Assembly: GCA_015060015.1 (NCBI GenBank)
Contig: SUZG01000009.1
Location: 1 to 64,000 of the forward strand
Length of the DNA: 64,000 bases
Source of the DNA: Rikenellaceae bacterium
GTDB lineage: Bacteria; Bacteroidota; Bacteroidia; Bacteroidales; Rikenellaceae
Direction of reading: 5' to 3'
A program made the translations under genes and the position numbers. The first letter of the stretch is position 1, and the number at the start of each line of letters is the position of its first letter. Shown one piece after another: positions 9,100 through 15,268 of this stretch. The notes below the pieces were generated by a model. That model was given only the letters and a program-made list of their open reading frames with translations, was not told the DNA's origin and ran no database searches.

Positions 9100-9969
9100 T
9101 TACAAAACAAGTATTCCCACAATAAAAAGTACTGCCAGCGACAACGACGCAAGGCCGTTCAGTGTACCGAAAGCGATGCCGATATTACGCTGGCGAGTGG
9201 GCGTTACGAGGATATGTTCCAACACAAGAATCGATGCAAAAACTGCCGCACCACACCACATCAGCCAATTGGCTCCGACCTTCGTCATAAACCACACCAG
9301 AGAGGCCACACTGACCGCGTGCAGGGCGATGCTTATCATAAGCGATGTGCGGGCCGAGAAACGAGCCGGAATGGAGTGCAGGCCCTGCTCTCTGTCGAAA
9401 GCACAATCCTGCAAAGCATAGATGATATCGAAACCTCCGCACCAGGTCAAAACGACCAACGCAAGTATGCAGGGAACGAGTGCAAACTCCCCTCTCACTG
9501 CGATATAAGCACCCACGGGAGCAATCGAGAGAGAAAGGCCCAGAACAAGGTGTGCCAGCGATGTGAAACGCTTGCAATAGCTGTAAAACATCACAACCGC
9601 CAACGCTACGGGCGAGAGCCACGCCGTAAGCGAGTTGATTGTAAGGGCCGTCAGAACAAATGCCACAGCATTTATTGCAACAAAGGTGATGGCGGCACGC
9701 GGAGAAATCTCGCCCGCAGGAATCTCACGCTGTGCGGTACGGGGATTTTTCGCATCGATATCCCTGTCTGCCCAGCGGTTAAAGCCCATAGCCACATTGC
9801 GTGCAAAGACCATACACAGAACAACTTGCAACAGCAGCACCCATACATTCAGATTGGCATCTTCGGGCATCGTCCTAACGGCATAGGTAAACGACATCAG
9901 GGCAAAAGGCATAGCAAAAATCGTATGCGAGAACTTCACCAGACGGCCATATTTCGATATTTTATTCAT
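9100..9969 (-). CDS. UbiA-family prenyltransferase (4-hydroxybenzoate polyprenyltransferase type)
   Basis: The 289-residue integral membrane enzyme of the UbiA superfamily attaches a polyprenyl chain to an aromatic acid in quinone synthesis. The first Asp-rich motif is clear: NRWADRDIDAKNPRTA. The second lies near FDIIYALQDCAFDREQGLHS. An upstream in-frame ATG at 10053 would lengthen the protein, but a -7 box at 9991-9998 lies inside that extension, so I start at MNKISKYGR (9969). This subtype often serves the futalosine menaquinone route; no other menaquinone gene is in the window, so the exact pathway is open. Confidence 0.85.
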   Translation of the reverse strand: MNKISKYGRLVKFSHTIFAMPFALMSFTYAVRTMPEDANLNVWVLLLQVVLCMVFARNVAMGFNRWADRDIDAKNPRTAQREIPAGEISPRAAITFVAINAVAFVLTALTINSLTAWLSPVALAVVMFYSYCKRFTSLAHLVLGLSLSIAPVGAYIAVRGEFALVPCILALVVLTWCGGFDIIYALQDCAFDREQGLHSIPARFSARTSLMISIALHAVSVASLVWFMTKVGANWLMWCGAAVFASILVLEHILVTPTRQRNIGIAFGTLNGLASLSLAVLFIVGILVL

Positions 9970-9990
9970 AATCCTATCATTTTGACGGGG

Positions 9991-9998
9991 CAAAGATA
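9991..9998 (-). promoter_or_regulatory. -7 box of the UbiA-like gene
   Basis: TATCTTTG on the minus strand lies 21 bases before the ATG at 9969. It argues against the longer reading frame that begins at 10053. Confidence 0.5.
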
Positions 9999-10053
9999 GC
10001 ATAAAATCAAAAACTTTCAGCCTTCGAGTTGATGTTATATTGCGATTTTTCAT

Positions 10054-10061
10054 TACCTTTG
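10054..10061 (+). promoter_or_regulatory. -7 box of pheT
   Basis: TACCTTTG lies 40 bases before the pheT start codon. Confidence 0.5.
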
Positions 10062-10101
10062 CAAGTCAGAAAATAGAATAAATCGTAAAAAACATATAAC
10101 T

Positions 10102-12567
10102 ATGAACATTTCACTTAATTGGTTAAAGAAGTATATCGACACCGACCTTACAGCCGAGGAGATTGCAACCATTCTCACCGACATCGGTCTTGAAGTGGAG
10201 GATTTCCGCAAGATTGAGACCATTCGCGGCGGCTTGCAGGGCGTTGTTGTTGGCGAGGTGCTCACTTGTGAGGATCACCCCGACTCTGACCACCTCCACA
10301 TCACTACGGTAGATGTAGGTGGCGAGGCTCCCCTGAACATCGTATGCGGTGCTCCCAACTGCCGCAAGGGCTTGAAAGTTTTGTGTGCCACGGTAGGTGC
10401 AGTGCTCTACCCCAATGGTGGCGAGGAGGAGTTCAAGATTAAGCGTAGCAAGATTCGCGGCGTGGAGTCACTCGGTATGTTGTGTGCCGAGGATGAGCTG
10501 GGCATTGGCGAGTCACACGACGGCATTATGGAATTACCAGCAGATGCTGTGGTAGGTATGGCAGCACGCGACTATCTCAATGTGCAGGACGACTACCTCA
10601 TCGGCATTGGTCTTACACCCAACCGCGTGGATGCAGCCTCACACATCGGCGTAGCACGCGACTTGGTGGCCTACCTTCGTTCGCAGGGCAAGTATGTGAA
10701 GCTGAACCTGCCCTCGGTTGAGGAGTTCGCTATCGACAACGAGGATATGCCCTTCAAGGTTGTTGTTGAGAATGGCGAAGCAGCACCCCGTTATGCGGGT
10801 CTTACCATCACCGACTGCAAGATTGCCCCATCGCCCGAGTGGATGCAGAATGAGCTTCGTGCAGCAGGTATCAACCCCAAGAACAACCTTGTGGATATCA
10901 CAAACTATGTACTTTTCGAGTTAGGTCAGCCCCTTCACGCCTTCGATGCCGACAAGGTTGAAGGTCGCAAGATTGTAGTGAAGAACTGCGACGAAGGCAC
11001 ACCCTTCATCACACTTGACGGTGTTGAACGCAAACTCTCAAAGGAGGATTTGATGATCTGCTCGGCCGAACGTCCTATGTGTATCGGTGGTGTCTATGGC
11101 GGTCTGGACTCTGGCGTCAGCGACACGACAAAGAATATCTTCCTTGAAAGTGCATACTTCAATCCCGTATCAATCCGCCGTTCGGCAAAGCGTCACGGTC
11201 TTAACACCGATGCATCGTTCCGCTTTGAACGTGGCATCGACCCCAATATCCAGGTTTATGCCTTGAAGCGTGCCGCACTCCTCTTCAAGGAGCTGGCGGG
11301 CGGTAAGATTTCGAGCCAGATTACCGATATCAACCCCACTCCGGCCAAGGATTTCGTCTTTGACCTATCGCTTGACCGCGTAAATATGCTTATCGGCAAG
11401 GAGATTCCCGAGACGACGGTTCGCACCATTCTCGATGCGTTGGAGGTGAAGATTTTGAAGGAGGAGGGCCGTACTCTGACCGTCGCCGTTCCGCCCTATC
11501 GCGTAGATGTGCAGCGTGAGGCTGACCTCGTGGAGGATATCCTGCGTATCTATGGATATAATAATGTGGAGATTCCCGCAGCGGTACACTCTACCCTGTC
11601 GTATGCTCCACGTCCCGACAAGAACAAGTTAATAAACATCGCTGCCGACCATTTGGCTGCGTGTGGTTACACCGAGATAATGTCGAACTCCCTCACCAAG
11701 GCGGCTTATTACGACGGCTTGGAGGCTTACAAGGCCGAGAACTGCGTGAAGATTATGAACCCGCTGAGTGCCGACCTCAATGTTATGCGTCAGACATTGT
11801 TGTTCAATGCTTTGGAGGCCGTAGAGCTCAACATCAACCACCGCAACGCCGACCTCAAACTCTTTGAGTTAGGTAACTGCTATTTCTATGACCCAACGGT
11901 TGAGAATGAGGAAAATCCTCTGGCTCGCTACTCGGAGAAGTACCGCATCGCCATTGCCGTTACGGGTCTGGATGCTGCTCCCTCATGGAATGTGAAGGCA
12001 CAGTCGGCATCGTTCTACACCCTGCGTGCTACGGTTGAAAAGTTGTTGCGTCGTTTCGGCATCGACATCTATGCGTTGCGTAGCGATGCTCTCGCAAGCG
12101 ACCTCTACGCCGACGCTGTGGCTCTGATGCAGGGCAACAAGCGTATGGTAGAGATGGGCGTTGTAGCACCAGCTATTCTGCGTAAGTTTGACATCAAGCA
12201 GCCTGTTTATTTCGCCGAGATAGACTTTGAGCTTATTGTGCGTGCTGCCAAGAAGCAGCGTATCGCTGTTGAGGAGTTGTCGAAGTTCCCCGAGGTGAAG
12301 CGAGATCTCGCCTTGCTGGTGGATAAGAGTGTTACTTTTGCACAGTTGCGTGAGATTGCCTTCGCTACCGAGAAGAAACTCTTGAAGCGAGTTACACTGT
12401 TCGATGTTTATGAGGGCGACAAGTTACCCGAGGGCAAGAAGTCATACGCTCTGGGCTTTACTTTGGAGGATAAGACCCAGACCCTGAACGATAAGACTAT
12501 CGAGAAGGTTATGGCCAACCTCACACGCCAGTTCGAGCAGCGTGCCGCAGCACAGATTCGTTCATAG
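10102..12567 (+). CDS. pheT: Phenylalanine-tRNA ligase beta subunit
   Basis: The 821-residue protein charges tRNA-Phe together with PheS (not in the window). It opens with MNISLNWLKKYIDTDLT and carries the tRNA-binding OB domain (about 40-150), the B3/B4 editing domain, a B5 domain and the C-terminal anticodon-binding domain that begins about residue 725 (SKFPEVKRDLALLVDKSVTF). Length and order are those of full-length bacterial PheT. Its last 24 bases are repeated, with one mismatch, at 15032-15055, and a terminator follows only that second copy. The gene's original 3' flank seems to have been displaced by an insertion. Confidence 0.97.
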   Translation: MNISLNWLKKYIDTDLTAEEIATILTDIGLEVEDFRKIETIRGGLQGVVVGEVLTCEDHPDSDHLHITTVDVGGEAPLNIVCGAPNCRKGLKVLCATVGAVLYPNGGEEEFKIKRSKIRGVESLGMLCAEDELGIGESHDGIMELPADAVVGMAARDYLNVQDDYLIGIGLTPNRVDAASHIGVARDLVAYLRSQGKYVKLNLPSVEEFAIDNEDMPFKVVVENGEAAPRYAGLTITDCKIAPSPEWMQNELRAAGINPKNNLVDITNYVLFELGQPLHAFDADKVEGRKIVVKNCDEGTPFITLDGVERKLSKEDLMICSAERPMCIGGVYGGLDSGVSDTTKNIFLESAYFNPVSIRRSAKRHGLNTDASFRFERGIDPNIQVYALKRAALLFKELAGGKISSQITDINPTPAKDFVFDLSLDRVNMLIGKEIPETTVRTILDALEVKILKEEGRTLTVAVPPYRVDVQREADLVEDILRIYGYNNVEIPAAVHSTLSYAPRPDKNKLINIAADHLAACGYTEIMSNSLTKAAYYDGLEAYKAENCVKIMNPLSADLNVMRQTLLFNALEAVELNINHRNADLKLFELGNCYFYDPTVENEENPLARYSEKYRIAIAVTGLDAAPSWNVKAQSASFYTLRATVEKLLRRFGIDIYALRSDALASDLYADAVALMQGNKRMVEMGVVAPAILRKFDIKQPVYFAEIDFELIVRAAKKQRIAVEELSKFPEVKRDLALLVDKSVTFAQLREIAFATEKKLLKRVTLFDVYEGDKLPEGKKSYALGFTLEDKTQTLNDKTIEKVMANLTRQFEQRAAAQIRS
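12544..12567 (+). repeat. Direct repeat at pheT 3' end, left copy
   Basis: The last 24 bases of pheT match 15032-15055 with one mismatch; the final 18 (12550-12567) are identical. The two copies frame the 2.5 kb peptide/radical SAM island. Confidence 0.85.
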
Positions 12568-12601
12568 GAGAAAAAATAGTGGATTTTAAAAAAAAATATA
12601 T

Positions 12602-12609
12602 TAAATTTG
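12602..12609 (+). promoter_or_regulatory. -7 box, possible promoter of the structured RNA
   Basis: TAAATTTG lies about 100 bases ahead of the long hairpin at 12707. A transcript starting near 12616 would be about 200-240 bases long and would contain two smaller hairpins (GCGTAT/ATACGC near 12648-12665 and AAAGC/GCTTT near 12685-12700) before the main one. Confidence 0.4.
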
Positions 12610-12706
12610 CAAAAACCTCAATAAATTCATTTGCCTATGAAGCATAGCGTATAGTTTGATACGCACATTTTAGACATATTTGGAAAAGCGTTTTAGCTTT
12701 ATTCTG

Positions 12707-12822
12707 CTACCTAAAAGTTTGGCGACTGAAAGAAACAGCAGGAATATTGCAAAAATGCTCACGCATAGATGCGTGGGCTTTTGGTTATTCTGCTGTTAGG
12801 TTACGCCAAACACCTTAGGTAG
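12707..12822 (+). ncRNA. Long rod-shaped structured RNA, possibly 6S-like
   Basis: Three nested stems are visible: CTACCTAA/TTAGGTAG plus GTTTGGCG/CGCCAAAC; ACAGCAG/CTGCTGT; and GCTCACGCAT/ATGCGTGGGC with a two-base loop. They are separated by internal loops, giving a 116-base rod with bulges. A T8 run lies about 24 bases downstream. No protein is encoded. The rod-with-bubble shape recalls 6S RNA and the Bacteroidales-1 motif, but I cannot confirm a family match. It could also be part of the inserted island. Confidence 0.5.
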
Positions 12823-12919
12823 GGAATACACTAAAAGTACCGCGCTTTTTTTTGTGCGTATTTTTTATTTCAAGGTACTATATAATAATAGATTTAAAAA
12901 CTTAACAATTGTAGTAACA

Positions 12920-13339
12920 ATGAACAAGTATAAGAAGATAGCCTTGCAGTTAGGGATTGTAATTCCTTCATGTTTATTATCTATTGGAGATGCGCAAGCA
13001 GCAGATATTCGACTTGATATGGTGGAATCTAAACAGGAGAATGAAGTAATAAATATGCTCATATCAACAAATAGCAGTGAAACCGTATCTAGTAGTACAC
13101 TATTGGATCACACAAATAGTCATACTGATCTTGGAGGCGATCATACTGACGACCATACTGACAGAGATCACACTGACTTTCATTCAAATAGGAATGCGGT
13201 AATGAAAGGTAATATGTGTCAAGAACATGCCGACTCTCATAGTGATTATGGGCAAGACATTAATGAGCATACAAATTCTGGCAATCGTTACCACACTAAT
13301 TACCACACTGACAGACAAGATGCCATAAGAAATTGTTAA
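12920..13339 (+). CDS. Secreted peptide with His-x-Asp/Asn repeats, putative radical-SAM-modified precursor
   Basis: The 139-residue protein has a Sec signal peptide (MNKYKKIALQLGIVIPSCLL, cleavage probably after AQA at residue 27). After an acidic/Ser-rich linker (about 28-61) come eleven His-x-[Asp/Asn] motifs with x = Thr, Ser or Ala: for example HTNSHTD, DHTDDHTDRDHTDFHSN, EHADSHSD and YHTNYHTD. Most of the His residues sit four apart. The radical SAM/SPASM gene follows after 67 bases with a hairpin between. Signal peptide plus repeated three-residue His motifs next to a SPASM maturase suggests a ribosomally made, post-translationally modified peptide, similar in logic to the His-Xaa-Ser (HxsA) and triceptide systems. 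The ATG at 12920 is preferred over 12854 because it opens the signal peptide. The gene is AT-rich compared with pheT. No family assignment is possible. Confidence 0.7.
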   Translation: MNKYKKIALQLGIVIPSCLLSIGDAQAADIRLDMVESKQENEVINMLISTNSSETVSSSTLLDHTNSHTDLGGDHTDDHTDRDHTDFHSNRNAVMKGNMCQEHADSHSDYGQDINEHTNSGNRYHTNYHTDRQDAIRNC

Positions 13340-13348
13340 TAACCAATG

Positions 13349-13380
13349 AGGGTCGCCAATAGTGTGAAATTAGCGACCCT
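13349..13380 (+). terminator. Partial terminator between precursor and maturase
   Basis: An 8-bp stem (AGGGTCGC / GCGACCCT) with a 16-base loop is followed by TTTAAAT. It sits between the precursor and the radical SAM gene, where a leaky terminator would give more precursor than enzyme, as in many modified-peptide operons. Confidence 0.6.
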
Positions 13381-13406
13381 TTAAATATATCTTATTCGTA
13401 TAATAT

Positions 13407-14570
13407 ATGCAAAAAACGGATTATATAGCCCGACTAAATGAAGGTTCTACTCTTAATATCATATTTCAATTAACAGACAAATGTGTTCTTTCTTGTAAAT
13501 ATTGTTTTGCAAAGGGCGCACATAAAGGTAAAACAAATACATTTAGTTATAAATTATTAGAAACGGCAATAAAGCAAGCATTTGAGACTAGACATAAGCG
13601 AGTCTGTTTTGAGTGGACAGGGGGTGAGCCACTTCTTGTCGGGATAGATTTTTATAAAAAGGTCGTTGAGTTGCAAAATAAATATGCCTCAAAGCCTTAT
13701 GAAAATGGCGTTCAAACATCAGGAAACTTGCTGGACAAAGAATTGATAAACTTCTTAATACAACACAACTTTAGTATATCTACAACAATAGACGGAACAG
13801 CTGAAATTCACAATCAAAATAGACCTACAAATAGCGGTAACCCATCGTTACAAAATGCGTTAGATACAAGGCAATACATACTGGATCAAGGCGGTAGTTG
13901 TGGATTTATTAGCACCATAACTAAATATAATTTAGGACACGAGAAAGAAATGTTAGATTTTTTTCAAAGTCTAGGCACCTACTCTTTCCATAGTAATCCA
14001 TACATATATTATGATGGAAATAGAGTTAAAGATAACTCAATCGCCCTATCCCCCGAAGATTTTGCGCGATATTTTATCGCCGAATTTAATGCTTGGATTG
14101 AAAAAGGTAGAGTACGACCTATTCCGCGAACTATCTATGATATTATTAAAGCCTTGAAACATCGAAAGCAACTGAATCGTTCAATATGCACATATGGAGG
14201 AAGGTGTTTAACGAATTTTATTGCCTTAACGCCCAACGGAGATGCATACAACTGTCCTAAATTCACAGGCTCTGACAATATGCGCTTAGGGAATATTAAA
14301 GAAAATAGCATCTCTGAAATTTTATCATTATCGTCTGACCTGATCAACAAATTGATTGACCAACGCGTTGAGGCCATTAAGAGATGTAAGTCTAATAAGT
14401 GTAATTATTTTTACATATGCAATGGAGGTTGTCCATATCATTCATTTATAGCAAGCAATGGTAAGAACATAAGTGAAAAAGATATTTTATGTGATGGGAA
14501 GATCCTTTTGTTTGAATATATCGAGAGTGTTATATCTCAACTGACAAATCTTGAAGATATGGAAGATTAA
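13407..14570 (+). CDS. Radical SAM/SPASM peptide maturase
   Basis: The 387-residue protein binds the radical SAM [4Fe-4S] cluster through C26, C30 and C33 (DKCVLSCKYCFAK) and has the usual TGGEPLL and SISTTIDG strands of the partial barrel. The C-terminal SPASM region carries CTYGGRC, NCPKF and CKSNKCNYFYICNGGC, ligands for auxiliary Fe-S clusters. This layout is that of sulfatase-maturase-like enzymes that modify peptides. No sulfatase is nearby; the neighbour is a secreted His-x-Asp/Asn repeat peptide, its likely substrate. There is no RRE domain and no transporter in the island. The gene is much more AT-rich than its surroundings, which suggests transfer. Confidence 0.85.
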   Translation: MQKTDYIARLNEGSTLNIIFQLTDKCVLSCKYCFAKGAHKGKTNTFSYKLLETAIKQAFETRHKRVCFEWTGGEPLLVGIDFYKKVVELQNKYASKPYENGVQTSGNLLDKELINFLIQHNFSISTTIDGTAEIHNQNRPTNSGNPSLQNALDTRQYILDQGGSCGFISTITKYNLGHEKEMLDFFQSLGTYSFHSNPYIYYDGNRVKDNSIALSPEDFARYFIAEFNAWIEKGRVRPIPRTIYDIIKALKHRKQLNRSICTYGGRCLTNFIALTPNGDAYNCPKFTGSDNMRLGNIKENSISEILSLSSDLINKLIDQRVEAIKRCKSNKCNYFYICNGGCPYHSFIASNGKNISEKDILCDGKILLFEYIESVISQLTNLEDMED

Positions 14571-14612
14571 ACACTTTTAATCTTGCCCTGGCGGAAAAAC
14601 TTCAACTCAAAA

Positions 14613-14747
14613 ATGCCATGTTTGCAATGGAGGTCTCGTTTCAGAAACTCGTACAAGGATTGCAACAAGTGTAACGGATCTTGCGAAATTAAAAGAGAAG
14701 TTCCCAAACGACTTGCTCTCGTATGTATTAGACATTATTGTAATTAA
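14613..14747 (+). CDS. Uncertain 44-residue Cys-rich ORF behind the maturase
   Basis: ATG at 14613 opens a short frame with six Cys residues, including CNKCNGSC. It is in the same frame as the radical SAM gene, 42 bases after its stop. It lies ahead of the terminator at 14773. A competing open frame without a start codon (14581-14796) encodes SCPGG and KCHVCNGG followed by a plausible helical segment (LAKLKEKFPNDLLSYVLDII). That frame may instead be the tail of a lost gene. Only one of the two, or neither, can be real. Confidence 0.25.
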   Translation: MPCLQWRSRFRNSYKDCNKCNGSCEIKREVPKRLALVCIRHYCN

Positions 14748-14772
14748 CAATTATTGGCTGAATACAAATAGC

Positions 14773-14802
14773 AGAGGCTACCACATCGGATGGTAGCCTC
14801 TA
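14773..14802. terminator. Terminator of the peptide/maturase unit
   Basis: A 10-bp stem (AGAGGCTACC / GGTAGCCTCT) followed by AATCTTTCT ends the rightward transcript. It also serves the leftward mini-ferredoxin frame. Confidence 0.8.
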
Positions 14803-14826
14803 ATCTTTCTGGGTAATCGGAAACCC

Positions 14827-14910
14827 TTACTCGGCAGAGATTGCCTCAACAGGACATTCGTCGATACAAGTACCACATGCTACGCATGCATCTGAAATTT
14901 TGTAAGCCAT
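14827..14910 (-). CDS. One-cluster mini-ferredoxin (27 residues), probably a deletion product
   Basis: The minus strand encodes a 27-residue protein with a single Cys set, ACVACGTCIDECPVEAIS, then AE and a stop. Bacteroidales ferredoxins of this type are normally about 55-60 residues with two such sets in similar halves. Here the N-terminal half runs straight into the usual C-terminal ending, as expected if recombination between the two halves removed one cluster. The three spaced Cys plus the fourth before Pro are intact, so one [4Fe-4S] cluster could still form. A serS fragment lies just upstream, matching the serS-ferredoxin neighbourhood of intact genomes. Function is doubtful. Confidence 0.6.
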   Translation of the reverse strand: MAYKISDACVACGTCIDECPVEAISAE

Positions 14911-14914
14911 AACT

Positions 14915-15043
14915 CTATTTTTTAAGTGGGAACGACTCGAAGTTAGATACTGACGATACCTCCAGCCAACGCTGCTGTGCTTCAGAATATACCTCGAAAT
15001 CGTAGGTCAATGCCGATGTGAACGACATATCGCCGCCGCACAG
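14915..15043 (-). pseudogene. serS: Internal fragment of seryl-tRNA synthetase
   Basis: The minus strand encodes LCGGDMSFTSALTYDFEVYS and WLEVSSVSNFESF, the conserved motif 3 region of bacterial SerS. After this come four unrelated residues and a stop. Only about 40 residues remain; a functional serS must be elsewhere. Its upstream end fuses, through a short shared GCCGC/GCACAG stretch, to the duplicated pheT 3' end. Confidence 0.8.
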
Positions 15044-15055
15044 ATTCGTTCATAG
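15032..15055 (+). repeat. Direct repeat of pheT 3' end, right copy
   Basis: Matches 12544-12567 with one mismatch, including the stop codon of pheT. It is followed 28 bases later by a strong terminator that is missing behind the real pheT. Confidence 0.85.
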
Positions 15056-15083
15056 CACATCGTATATACAACTCAACATCAAG

Positions 15084-15109
15084 GCCTGTCGGATGAAAGT
15101 CCGGCAGGC
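15084..15109 (+). terminator. Displaced pheT terminator
   Basis: A 10-bp stem (GCCTGTCGGA / TCCGGCAGGC) is followed by TTTGTTT. No rightward gene ends immediately before it except the duplicated pheT tail, so it is best read as the original pheT terminator. Confidence 0.75.
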
Positions 15110-15241
15110 TTTGTTTATTACATCACATCTCCGATATATCTCCTCAATACTTTTTCATTCCATTGTAATTTAGACATATAAAAATAAGACTGCCCCACCG
15201 AAAAAGACTCAAAGAATAGCACGATTTTGCATATTCTTTAC

Positions 15242-15249
15242 TAAATTTG
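15242..15249 (+). promoter_or_regulatory. -7 box of the U32 gene
   Basis: TAAATTTG lies 20 bases before the start codon at 15269. The rest of 15110-15241 shows nothing recognisable. Confidence 0.45.
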
Positions 15250-15268
15250 CGTAGTTATAACAATCAGG

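Noticed and set aside
12707..12822. tmRNA (ssrA)
   Set aside because: No tRNA-like acceptor/T-arm and no tag-peptide frame; smpB is far away at 61766.
12854..12919. N-terminal extension of the repeat peptide (start at 12854)
   Set aside because: The extension is AT-rich, overlaps a region just behind a T8 run and would bury the signal peptide; ATG 12920 opens a normal Sec signal.
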